Origin: Oncomelania hupensis
Taxonomy: Eukaryota > Mollusca > Gastropoda > Littorinimorpha > Pomatiopsidae
Assembly (NCBI GenBank): GCA_036898135.1
Contig: CM072511.1
Coordinates: forward strand, 30,324,182 to 30,388,181
DNA length: 64,000 bases
Reading direction: 5' to 3'
The notes under the pieces are model-generated. The model saw nothing but the letters and a program-made list of their open reading frames with translations, was not told the DNA's origin and ran no database searches. The position numbers were made by a program, and so were the translations under genes. Positions 1-11,045 of this stretch are shown one piece after another (within the stretch, counting starts at the first letter, position 1; every line of letters begins with the position of its first letter).

Positions 1-393
1 AGAGTAAGAAAGTTAAGGTATATAAATGAATCAGTATGTAATAAAGACAAGTAAATATATCTGAAATTAAATACATTTCAAATAAAATACACCGAGATGG
101 TTGGGTAATCTCTTTTAAAACGGCTGCTTACAGTTTGAAAAGAAGCGGTCAGTTCATTTTACGATCTGCTTTTTCTGTTGAATAGTAAAGGTTTCTTGAT
201 ACATGTGTTACAACCTCATCCAGCTCGCTTCAATCCTCTGCCTATATTGTGGAGGATAATGATTCGAAAAAGCATAAGCAAAAATACAATGGTGCACTTT
301 TAGTAGCAGGAACATTAGAGAACTGTATTCTCCATTTATTTTTTTCCTATTCAAATTGTGCTATGCTTCATTAATTTTATATTAATATTATTT
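1..393. other. No gene seen
   Basis: AT-rich sequence without a supported coding exon or recognisable repeat. It ends where S copy 1 begins. Confidence 0.5.
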
Positions 394-1095
394 ACCCCGT
401 GGGAGTGCTGGGGGTTTCAGTATAAATAGTATCCCCACTTTCTGGAAATTTAGTGCTTCAAATTCCCACTGTCGCTGTCTTTCTCCTTTGTTCTTTCTCA
501 GTCCTACTGTTCTATCAATCTACTATACTATTTTCTTCTTCGCTAGACCAGTCACCTACCTTTTTTCTTGAAAACTCTTCCGGGACAAAACTTCTCATTT
601 GTGTGCGAGGTCTGTTGGATCAGCTTGGAAATATTGGACGCTTTCTGCCAGGTTATCACTGGGGCTTCCTATGATGTTATTATTTGGCAATGTAGGCATT
701 TTATATGTATGTGTTTTGTTGATATTTTATAATGATGTTTATGTTCTATTTTGTTTTTGTAAACGGAGGTTTGATAAATTAGAGTATAGTCCCAGCGTCC
801 CCTGCGTGGGATGTCTATATTTTAAAGTGACCGGCTGCCTTCAGTGCTACCACTAGGGTTGTTTCGGCAGATCTTTTATGCATGGGATGTCTTTATTGTA
901 AAGTGACCGGCTGGTAGAGTGCCTTCAGTGTTGCCATTAGAGTGGTTTCGGCAGATCTTTTATGCGGATCAGGGACGAGTCCTCTTTCAGCGAAGTTGTG
1001 GTCTTGATTTTGTGGTCCTGATTAGGCTATACTGGTACTGATTTGGCTCGGAAGAGTCCGCTGGACCTAAAGCAACAATAATCTAATGTAATATT
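394..1095 (+). repeat. S retroposon copy 1 (chimeric, internal duplication)
   Basis: Starts with the S 5' motif (ACCCCGTGGGAGTGC), then TATAAATAG at about 421. An ~80-bp block around the phrase GGGATGTCT...GCAGATCTTTTATGC occurs twice (about 808-890 and 887-967). The 3' part first follows the 'AGTCCTCTTTCAGC' subfamily, then switches to the 'GGCTCGGAAGAGTCC' ending. The tail is AT-rich. Short open frames inside it are shared with other S copies but are degenerate. Confidence 0.85.
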
Positions 1096-3138
1096 GTTAT
1101 TGGTAAACTGTTGCACGAGTAATGATTGATATTAACGCTAAATACATTTTATTTCTATTCTATCAAACTTAGAAATAAGAATTTGTAATTTGGTATCGGT
1201 TTATTTTCGAATGTGTACATATATTTCTGCTTAAAGGATCATTAGTATTTACTTCAGTTGAAGATAGGCTTTCTTGTATGGTTTGTATATACATTTACAA
1301 ATGAGTGCTTTGAATTTAGAATATACTTTTATGTGCAATATTATGCTACACAGAAGCAGTTTTACATTGTTTTTAGTTTTGCAATGGATTGCATTTGTTC
1401 CTTTATGCTTGGCTGACTTACGTACAATGACCATCCATTGTTGTGATTTTGTATCAGTTAGTGTAACAAATGTATTTTCATCAATTCAAGACTACTATCA
1501 TCAGTATAAATGGAATGCCAGTAGATGTAAAGCTAAAGAACCATTAACAAAAGCAGTTTTATTGCATATATAGTCTTGTTTATTTTCCTTCGTTTCTTAA
1601 AAGCATTTTGAAGGAGTTACTAGTCAGCATTTCTATGGAATGGAATTCAATGTAACTAATAACAATGTATACAAATTCAACACACCTTAACTAAGTTTTA
1701 TACTGCCAATGCTTTGACATGTTGCAAATAAAGTGCTATAATACCATATGCTGTGATGCAGGTTCTGTTTTTATTCTTAAACAGCAGCATTATCTGTCTT
1801 TCTCACATACATTTTCACACACTTCGTGTCCAGAAACAGAATTGTCTTGTCTGTTTATTTTACATGTAATGCGGGTTTAAGCCAAGGAGAAAATGTATCA
1901 CCGATTCTTTTTTTATCGTTATTAAATTATTTGCAGCACAATGTGTTGACGGTGTTGCTCTTCTATACACTCTGGCACATTATTTTATCTTTTCTGATGA
2001 AATATTTCATATTAAATTGTCATTTATGTTCAGTCAAATGGATGTTATCACCTGCAAGTGCAACAATAATGATAAAAAGAATATCACTCACACTTCTGGT
2101 TATGCATTGAAGTAAGGCAAAATGTCCATAAGTGTTGGCCGCAAATCTTGAAAAATATGTATACCATACAAGTTACCCGTTGTATATAATAATATGCAAC
2201 ATAAAATATGGAACTAAAATCTCTTTATATGCATACATGCTAGTGCAAAAGACCCCTCTCACCATGCAGGAATATTCAACAAGCAATAATATAATATACA
2301 TTGTTCCCAATTATTGTTTCACAACATGTATTATTACATTTACAATAAATAATCTTTAATAAATCACATTAATCAGTTAACGTCAAAAACTAATCAACCA
2401 ACCATTTGAACAAATGATAATCAGTTGAGATAACATTGTGTCCAACAAGACAGTCATCTTATCTGATATCGAGTTATGAGTAGATGGAAAATTAAGCTTG
2501 TCAACTGATCACTCAATAAATGAAACGGGAGTTAGTAGCCCTACAGACACATTTACTTTGCAAATTTGACAAATCACTATCAGTCAACCAACAAATCAAA
2601 AATGTAATCAATTTTAATGAAAACTTTAGGCAACCAACTCATTAATCCACACATGGCACACTTTAGTTCTTCGAATTTTTTAATAGTAGTTTGTTGACTT
2701 CTTCTTCTATCTCTTTCTTTGTATTGTAGCTAAGTAGCTCATTTGATGCTGTAGATGTCATCACCAGTGTGTGCAGTAAATGGCATTATTCACCTCCTCT
2801 TTATCCTTCATCCATATCCTTAATCCTAATTATCCCTTCTCCTCCTCATCATCATCCTCAACAACAATAATACATCCCCTTCGTGCCTCGTAAAGCAAAC
2901 CCTCCACCAAACGGTGCAATGTGCTCCATCATATTTTAGATTGTCAGTAACATAGGGGAACGCTGAACAGTACAAAATCAAAATGCATCAAACATCCTGC
3001 CAAACCCTGATCAAGTTTCATCATACTGTCAATACAACATCAAACAGTTTGCAAAACCAAATGCATCGATCGTCCCTTCTAAACCTGGGGGCTCTAACCT
3101 ATTTAAGTTAGCATTGTTCTGCATTTTGGAGAAGGAGC
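1096..3138. other. NAGK 3' flank, no gene seen
   Basis: Two kilobases of AT-rich DNA downstream of the NAGK stop on the minus strand. No conserved exon or clear repeat was recognised. The short open frames here (e.g. 1274-1573, 1826-2110) have low-complexity composition and no recognisable domain. Confidence 0.45.
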
Positions 3139-6100
3139 TCAAACGTATTTTGTACTGCACAGCAGTTTGGAGTAAGCAGAATAGTCAAGTGGAAGGTTGG
3201 CTTTAGCTTCCCTTGCCCCCAGGGCGGATGCTCCCACCGCTGCCGATACCAGTAGCTCCAAAAGAGTTATTTCATGGATGCCCTCCTTCGGACCCCTCTC
3301 CTTCATCACAGCATCAAATCCTGCCAACAGAGAGAAAAGATGGGGACATAGTGAACAACATTAGGCAAGCATTGGAAGAAGAGCGTAAACCAACATCCGA
3401 CTTTTATGGTTAGAAAGTGACTGCAGGGGAGTTTAAACAAAGGGAGACAAAAAGGTGTGCATGTATAACATAGATAGCAGTTGTCTCGCCTAATGTATTT
3501 TTCAGCTAGTGCAGAAATGCACTTATAATAGTTATACAGTACTTCAGTTATTATGTCAAATATATTTTAAACTTCAGATTTACCTATGGGAAGAAAAACC
3601 AAACAAACAATACTGGAATACTTTAAATTTTGGGTGAATACATAGACTCACGGTACATTGCTGCTCATATGCAAGTCAAAAAATAATCTTACCAGGTTGT
3701 AAAAGCTGCCAACTTTTGAAGACTGATCCAACACACACAACATGTAATCCTCCTGTCTGTGACAGGAGACTCTGCAAGAACGAGAAAAAAAAAATCATCA
3801 TATATAAGCACCAAAAAAACTTTTTACTGCTGAATCACAAGGCAGATCTTGAATAGAAAAATGTAAATGTTCAAATAAGGCTTCTATGGTTGTGCATGCA
3901 CCACTAACGTACCATAATTTTAAAAAACATTTAATATAATTTTTGGGATAAATTATTAACTAATAAATTTAATCATTCTTATAGACATGGCTTTTCCAGC
4001 ACAAAGAGCTGCTCAAGGTGCTGGCCGATACAGGGTCCAATTCAAGCGGCCTGAGGCACCCACTTGCAAACCTTCGGGCACATCGTCTGAAGTTCAGCAC
4101 AATCCTGGGCGACCAGGTATGGTGGAGAAGAGATCTAGGGCTTGCTGGGTGAACCTGTATAGCCAGCACTCACCCATCTAGGCCATGGGCATATGGATCT
4201 TTAAAGTCTGTGCAATGGAATGTGTGCGTGAACAGACTATACCCTGGGTTTATTCTCTCATCTGATGAAGTAGGGGCGCAGATTCTCAGGGTCTTTTTGT
4301 TTTTATTTAATAACCATTTCCCCATCCGCCCCAAAAAATCATGCCATCTGGTTAGGTCAAAACCATCACAACCCAAAACTATGTATACAAATAATGCTAT
4401 GTTAGGGTAGCTAGCTCTCATGTTGCTGGCTGTTTGGTAATTAAGAACGCTCTCAAAAAACGCATTATATAAAATGAAGAAGGCAAGGCAAAACGGAGGA
4501 TGAAAAATGTATAGAAACCTTATCCATCTTTGGTGCCAAAGCAAGTATGTGTTGAGCAATCAGGCCACCTGCATCACTAAACACTTTGCAGCATAGAGGA
4601 TCTTTGTCCTTAGTGGCACCTGGGAAGCAAGTGAAATAATGACGATGATGATGATGATGGTTGGTGTCCACTTGTAAGACGCCGCATTGTCCATGCTAAC
4701 TACTTTCTCAGAGTATACAGGAAAGAGTAGGGAGGGAAAAATTGGAACTTAAAGTGGGGAAAAGGGCAAAAGATTTGGTGCACAGCTGGAGAGGGATAAG
4801 AGGGTTACATTACATTACATTACATTACATAATTGTTGCTTTAGGTCCAGCGGACTCTTCCGAGCCAAATCAGGACCGGACAACCCCCAATCCGCATAAA
4901 AGATCTGCTGAAACAACCCTAGTGGGAAAACTGAATGCCCTCCACCAGCCAGTCACTTTACAATAAAGACATCCTACGCAGGGGACGCTGAGGCTGCACT
5001 CTAATTTATCGAACCCCCGTTTACAAAAACAAAATAGAATACAAACATCATTATAAATTATCAACAAAACATTTACATATAAAATGCCTACATTGCTAAA
5101 TAATAACATCATAGGAAGCCCTAGTGACCACCTGGCAGAAAGCGTCCGATATTCCCAAGCTGATCCAACAGACCTCATACACAAACAAGGAGTCTTGTCC
5201 CGGAAGAGTTTTCAAGAAAAAAGGTAGGTGACTGGTCTAGCGAAGAAGAAGATAGTATAGCAGATTGATAGAACAAAGCAGGACTGAGAAAGAGCAAATG
5301 AGAAAGACAGCGACAGTGGGAATTTAAAGCACTAAATTTCCAGAAAGTGGGGATACTATTTATACTGAAACCCCCGGCACCCCAACGGGGGTGGATGAGA
5401 GGGTAGGGGGAGGGGGTGGAAATGGGGAGGGGAGAGAAACCAGCAATCAAACAGACGTGTCTTTTGATGCCGCTTGAAGGCATCTAGGCCATTCGCATCT
5501 CCTCAGCCTGGGTGGACTTCTCGAAGTTAAGCAGGAGAAGAGGGAAAAAGGGGGCTCATTAAAAACAATCAATCAATCACTCTTTATTGAACCAACTGCT
5601 CAAATGTTGGTGATCTTAGACAAATGTACCTTACAATTTAACAGGGATTCAAATATTTTATCATAAAATATCAAATGCCACAGATGTGGTGCTGCATATC
5701 TACAAAATGACAACAATCTTCTGATTCTTTCAATTGTCGAATCTAAAACATTTGCTAACTGATATCATAAATCAATATAATAATAATATACATTAAAAAA
5801 AAACCTGCCTTATAATAAGTTATATAGAACACATATATCAGCTATCCTATCCTACCACGTAACTCGAAAGTCAGGGCACCACAGATTACCGTTTAACCAG
5901 TGTACTACATCTCTATCTGTCCTCAGCAACCCTCATGGCTTCGCTCAGTGTCAAGCCAGTCCATTTACAAATGTTGTCCTCTCACCTCTTTTTCTGTTTC
6001 CCTCTTATTCTGCCTCCTTGCACCGTGCCTTGCATGATAGTCTTTGCAAGGCCTGATGCTCTGGTGACATGGCAATACCATCCGAGTTTCCGTTTCTTCA

Positions 6101-7148
6101 CCACTGTGACTGTGTGAGTATGTCACCAGGTTGTCCAATGGCTTGTGTGATGTACTGTCGGACTTTGTCGTCTGTGATGTGCTAGGTATAGGAAATGCCC
6201 AGAAGTCTCCTGTAGCACCTCATCTCCATGCTTTGTATTCTTTGTTGTAGGTCTGCTGTGAGGGTCCATGTTTTGCAAGCGTATAGGAAGATGGAGAAGA
6301 CAAGGGAGCGCACCAGTCTTACTTTGGAGTGTAGACTGATGGTCCTGTATTTCCGAATCGGCTTCAACCTTGCCAGAGCTGCAGTTGTTTGTGCGATCCT
6401 GGAGAGGACTTCCTGTCGGGAGGCATAGTCTAATACAATGGCTCCTAAATATTTGAAGCTATGCATTGTATTGAGGGATTGGCTTTGGACTTTGATGTTC
6501 GTGTTGATGCCATTGGTATTGTTGGTCATCATTTTGGCCTTCTCTGCACTTATTTCCATTCTAAACCTCTGTACCAGCTGTTCAAGTTCTAGCTCCCTTC
6601 AGCCAATCCATCAATGTCATCTGCAAAACAGAGGTTGGAGATAACTCAACCCCCTATACCGACTGTGACTTCGTGATCTGTAAGGACACATGTTGAAGAG
6701 TGTTGGAGAGAGTAAGCATCCTTGACGCACGCCGATTGTTGTTCTGAACTAGTTACAGATGGCGCTATTGTGGAGGAATGCACTGGTAGCCTTGTGATAA
6801 GGCTTTTGATGACTTCAATAATTTTAGGGCTGATGTTGTACACTCTCATGGTTGCCCACAAGGCTGTATGCCAGACTCGGTCAAACGCTTTCTTGAAGTC
6901 TACCAACACAGGAGATGTTATTGGTGCTGTAGGTATTTCTCGCAGATTATTCGGAGTTGAAAATCTGTTGAGTGGTACTTTGTGGTATATCAGCTATATA
7001 AACTAATTTTTTTTAAAAACCTGCTCAAAATTCTGGCCACTTTGATTCAGCATGTACAAAATAGTTTGCTGAAGTCAGAACGAAAGATCGATTGTGAAGA
7101 CCCCTATCAACTTTCTTAGAATTAAGTCCTGATTAAATTTTTCACACA

Positions 7149-7183
<35 letters not shown>

Positions 7184-9974
7184 CAACACAAATAATTAAG
7201 CAACATGAAAACATGACATTAACAACCATAGGATAAATAAAATAAACACATACCTTCTGCTAGCTTAACACACAATCCAGCCATTTTCCCTTTCTCAAAA
7301 TTGCTGTACAGAAATGGCAGCATGCTAGGCCTGTCTTGAATCTGCAAATTAAACAAAACAAAATAAATTTATATATAAAATATAAAGGAAACAAATATAC
7401 TTATAATAAAATAAAGAAATCGGTAAAAAGGCTGGAAAAATATATATATATAAATAAACCCAACCATTATAATCTTTATAATTGTGGATTAGTATTCATT
7501 GTACTCCAAAACCGAATAAAGGTAAATTGTCAGTGATGGAGGATAGTTCCAGGACAGACATTGATTGATTGATTGATTGATTGTTGCTTTAGGTCCAGCG
7601 GACTCTTCCGAGCCAAATCAGGACCGGACAACCCCCGATCCGCATAAAAGATCTGCTGAAACAACCCTAGTGGGAAAACTGAATGTCCTCCACCGGCCAG
7701 TCACTTTACAATAAAGACATCCCACGCAGGAGACGGCTGAGGCTTTACCCCAACTACTCGAACCCCCGGTTACAAAAACAAAATAGAATACAAACATCAT
7801 TATAAATTATCAACAAAACACATACATATAAAATGCCTATATTGCTAAATAATAACATCATAGGAAGCCCCAGTGACCACCCGGCAGAAAGCGTCCAATA
7901 CTCCCAAGCTGATCCAACAGACCCCATACACAAACAAGGAGTCTTGTCCAGGAAGAGTTTTCAAGAAAAAAGGTAGGTCATTGATCTAGCGAAGAAGAAG
8001 ATAGTATAGCAGAGTGATAGGACAGAGCAGGAATGGGAAAGAGCAAATGAGGAACACAGCGACAGTGGGAATTTAAAGCACTAAATTTCCAGAAAGTGGG
8101 GATACTATTTATACTGAAACCCCCGGCACTCCAACGGGGGTACTGTTGCCGCAGTGAATCGGTCATGCCTATAAAGGAAAGACAGGTTTTCAACTGGGGC
8201 TTTCACTTTTCCCTTTATAGGTTAGAACAATCTACAGTGGCAAGATTGCTCATGACCCCAAGGGGTCCAGGACAGACAAAACACAGAGAGACAAACAGTT
8301 TGTGTAGAACACTAGCATTTGTCTTATTTACAGAGAGGGGACCAGAGTGTAATGCCAGCATCCTGGATATAATTCTAATCAGATGCTGTCCTCCAGGGAA
8401 TAAACGAATGATAGAAAATATTTCTCTCCCTCTCTCCTCCTCTGCTGTCAATGGTTTTCATTAGCGGAATAGTGCCTTTAGATACAGATGGCCATTTTTC
8501 CTGTTTCAGCTTTTCAGTGTAACCCGCTGGGTCCCAGGCATAAAAACAAAGATGCCCCGAATGAAGTCCTCAGGAAAAAAAAACGTCTTCATGCAAAGAA
8601 ATTATCCACAATATACAACATTCTATGAATTACCCATTCAGCCACATTGTAATGCTTCCAGCAGTGACCTCAGCATGGCAATTTTATCTGTACACATTAG
8701 AAAAGACAGTCAGTAGCAGCTGAGCGGGTTCAGCGAAAAGTGACAGGATTACTGCCAGAATTAAGGAATCCAGAATGTGCAGGAAAGAATGAAATCTTTG
8801 CAGTTACCCTCCTTAAAATATAGACGATACAAAGGTGATTTAATTCAAGCATACAAAATAGTATGAGGTACTGGCAATTTCATCTGAGAAGTTGTACTTC
8901 TACCTGTACAAGTGTACCTGATAATTAAATAATAACAAGTATTTGTACAGTGCATTTTAATATAAATAAATCGGTTGAAAGTACAATCACACATAGTGAC
9001 AGCTGTATATATAACTATAACTGTATTTATAAGCAAAACTTTATTGTTTCAGTTTTCTTACATCAAAATACTTGTTGATGATGCCCTTGACGTAGGTGAT
9101 GTCATGTTTGCTGGGAATCAAGTTGTCCTCATGGTCAAAATAGATCTTTATGGCTCTTTGAGCAATCCAGTACCCTGAAAGAACAACATAAGTTGAGAGT
9201 CAGTCTTCAATGTACCATACATTTTCTGTAAAGCACTCATCGGTTCAGTATCATCTTCATTTGAATCTCCCACAGTTGCATAATTATGCTCACCCTATGG
9301 ATTAGAAAATGACGTCCGAGAGAGATTCATCCATGGCTGTTCATAAACGGTACTTTTAGGCTATGGCTAAAAATAACCCTTGTGCTATCCCTTATCGCTG
9401 GTTGAACTGATCCGAGACGCTGGCTGTGCATGGGTTTGGCCTGCTGGCATGGCTAAAAATAGCTTACAGCTGGTGGCTGAAAGTTTACTTTCAGTGAAGG
9501 AAGTTTCAGCCGTGCATCAAGCGACTAATTTTTTGGTCGTCATTGCTACCCAAGTTTCTTGACTACTTGTGGCCTAAGTGCTACTGCATGGGCTTCTTGA
9601 TTCTGTATGTTTATGTCAACAATACTGGCATATGCTGTGTGTGGCTTGCTACGTGAATGCACTGATAGCCTGTGACTTGGGAACAAAAAGATAAAATAAA
9701 TTTACATTTTAAATTCTCTACCCATCCTACAACACCTCCAAAAAAGAGCAATGGTAGGTCACTTGTACTAGTAATGAAGCTACAGTGTAGGCTTATAACA
9801 GTACAAATTATTATCTAAAATGAAATCCAATGTCCAAAATGAATGGGGAAGCTTTAAACCTACCTGATGCTTCATCTCCGATCAGATGCCCCCATCCTCC
9901 ACAACGATACGTCGAATCATCTGGGTTGATCAGTTGACAGTTGGACCCTGTGCCAGAAATCATCACTACACCTC
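3139..9974 (-). CDS. NAGK: N-acetylglucosamine kinase, six 3' exons (5' part missing)
   Basis: The enzyme phosphorylates N-acetylglucosamine to GlcNAc-6-phosphate in cytosolic amino-sugar salvage. Minus-strand exons in transcript order are 9864-9974, 9062-9174, 7254-7341, 4519-4619, 3693-3771 and 3139-3320 (stop included). All have AG/GT borders and the phases join without a break, giving 223 residues. Visible motifs are the SGTGSNC nucleotide-binding loop, [17 protein letters not shown], a CVGSVFKSW segment and a C-terminal LGAREAK...LPLDYSA stretch, in the order and spacing of vertebrate NAGK (344 residues). The N-terminal ~120 residues, including the first GGGT phosphate loop and the catalytic Asp of the TTDAAG motif, are not in the window. 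The next exon should lie upstream of 9974, where a LINE fragment and then the N gap begin. Introns carry an R copy (5846-6985), two S copies and a LINE fragment. The family assignment is firm; completeness is not. Confidence 0.92.
4808..5392 (-). repeat. S retroposon copy 2, with TSD
   Basis: A 585-bp minus-strand copy. The 3' end (GGACCTAAAGCAA) runs into a (ATGTA)n-type tail at 4808-4835. The 5' end is ACCCCCGTTGGGGTGCC, followed by TATAAATAG. Flanks GGATAAGAGGGTTA (4794-4807) and GGATGAGAGGGTAG (5393-5406) match at 12 of 14 positions and look like a slightly diverged target-site duplication. An open frame of 104 codons (4870-5184) is the longest uninterrupted form of a frame seen in several copies. 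Confidence 0.88.
5485..5550 (+). repeat. Possible 5S rRNA-like fragment
   Basis: The stretch with CTAGGCCAT near its start and CTCGAAGTTAAGCAGG near 5525-5540 resembles the first half of 5S rRNA, including the internal box A region (GAAGCTAAGCAGG in canonical genes). It then degenerates, so at most it is a pseudogene or a 5S-derived SINE head. Confidence 0.25.
5846..6985 (-). mobile_element. R retrotransposon copy A, with 12-bp TSD
   Basis: A 5'-truncated minus-strand copy. It starts in the reverse transcriptase ([19 protein letters not shown]) and ends in the C-terminal region with the CCTAT-type tail at 5846. TATATCAGCTAT occurs on both sides (5834-5845 and 6986-6997), a clean target-site duplication. 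Frameshifts and stops break the frame; the longest pieces are 6182-6559 and 6646-6909. It lies in an intron of NAGK. Confidence 0.9.
7143..7182. repeat. (CA)n microsatellite
   Basis: A CA-dinucleotide run, slightly interrupted, in a NAGK intron. Confidence 0.9.
7561..8265 (-). repeat. S retroposon copy 3, full length, 13-bp TSD
   Basis: A 705-bp minus-strand element flanked by TCCAGGACAGACA at 7548-7560 and 8266-8278. The tail is (ATCA)n in element sense (7561-7583). It carries the long form of the 5' end, which adds about 125 bp upstream of the ACCCCCGTTGG motif and begins ACCCCTTGGGGTCATGAGC or one base in. It shares this full extent with the copy at 53645-54342, so these two define the element's ends. 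Confidence 0.93.
8712..8880 (+). repeat. LINE fragment, C-terminal domain remnant
   Basis: With one or two frameshifts the plus strand reads [16 protein letters not shown] and then [16 protein letters not shown]. This is the C-terminal signature common in CR1/jockey-like LINEs (VQRRAT...YRRLRGDMI.TYK). Heavily decayed, in a NAGK intron. Confidence 0.6.
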
Positions 9975-10062
9975 CTGCAACGTATGAATAGTCATATTAG
10001 ATTTTACTATCTTTAATTAAGTATATCAATACTAGCAATAGGTTGATGAAAGAAGACAAAAG

Positions 10063-10152
10063 GCTGAAATAGATATATATATATATGAAGATTACTTTGC
10101 CGAACATGCTGAAATAGATATATATATATATGAAGATTACTTTGCCGAACAT
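10063..10152. repeat. Exact 45-bp tandem duplication
   Basis: Two identical 45-bp units (10063-10107, 10108-10152), each with an ATATATATAT core and ending GCCGAACAT. The identity suggests a recent duplication. Confidence 0.9.
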
Positions 10153-10154
10153 TG

Positions 10155-10504
10155 TAAAATCATTACTGATTTTTCTTTCCCCCACGTGACCTTTGAACTG
10201 GCTCAGCTGACTTTGACGATACTCCAAAGACGGATATCTTTCTTCCTCGTCTACAGAACTCCTCCAAACTGGAAAAACAAACTGTCTGCTCAAATGTTTT
10301 TTGATGAATTTCCCGATTTGCTTGATTTCTGTGTTGAATGTCAATGTAGTTTTGTTTTAGCTGGCGATTTTAATTTTCATGTGAATGATTTTTCTGATTC
10401 AAATGCCAAGACATTCTGTGAACAGCTGGACATGCATAGTCTTAGAATTACGCAGTCTGTTAGTGAACCAACTCAAAAGAAAGGAAATTGTCTTGATCTA
10501 GTCA
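10155..10504 (+). mobile_element. LINE endonuclease fragment, cut by gap
   Basis: The plus strand is open through a reading with FFLVYRTPPNWKNKL, LAGDFNFHV and ITQSVSEPTQKKGNCLDLV. This matches the apurinic endonuclease part of the intact LINE at 50191-53162 (CIYRTFPSKKNKL, LGDINFHFD, SQSVTEPTHSRGHIIDWV). It is the same clade but clearly a different, older copy. It runs into the N gap, so its remainder is unknown. Confidence 0.85.
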
Positions 10505-11004
10505 NNNNNNNNNNNNNNNNNNNNNNNNNNNNNNNNNNNNNNNNNNNNNNNNNNNNNNNNNNNNNNNNNNNNNNNNNNNNNNNNNNNNNNNNNNNNNNNN
10601 NNNNNNNNNNNNNNNNNNNNNNNNNNNNNNNNNNNNNNNNNNNNNNNNNNNNNNNNNNNNNNNNNNNNNNNNNNNNNNNNNNNNNNNNNNNNNNNNNNNN
10701 NNNNNNNNNNNNNNNNNNNNNNNNNNNNNNNNNNNNNNNNNNNNNNNNNNNNNNNNNNNNNNNNNNNNNNNNNNNNNNNNNNNNNNNNNNNNNNNNNNNN
10801 NNNNNNNNNNNNNNNNNNNNNNNNNNNNNNNNNNNNNNNNNNNNNNNNNNNNNNNNNNNNNNNNNNNNNNNNNNNNNNNNNNNNNNNNNNNNNNNNNNNN
10901 NNNNNNNNNNNNNNNNNNNNNNNNNNNNNNNNNNNNNNNNNNNNNNNNNNNNNNNNNNNNNNNNNNNNNNNNNNNNNNNNNNNNNNNNNNNNNNNNNNNN
11001 NNNN
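10505..11004. other. Assembly gap of exactly 500 N
   Basis: A run of exactly 500 N, the kind of fixed-size placeholder used for a gap of unknown length. It cuts a LINE fragment on its left and the 5' end of LMAN2 on its right. The 5' exons of NAGK probably fall here. Confidence 0.97.
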
Positions 11005-11045
11005 GCCGGATGCACAATTGGAAAGTGGGAAGGGTCGAAGGCAAC
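11005..11045 (+). promoter_or_regulatory. LMAN2 5' UTR remnant after the gap
   Basis: These 41 bases are all that is visible upstream of the chosen LMAN2 start. They contain an in-frame ATG at 11010 in a weak context (C at -3, C at +4). Transcription start and promoter would lie inside the N run. Confidence 0.5.

Noticed and set aside
3213..3413. Plus-strand Pro-rich frame
   Set aside because: Shadow of the last NAGK exon on the opposite strand.
4465..4671. Minus-strand frame starting with a His run
   Set aside because: Only 4519-4619 is coding (NAGK exon); the His run comes from an upstream GAT repeat in the intron.
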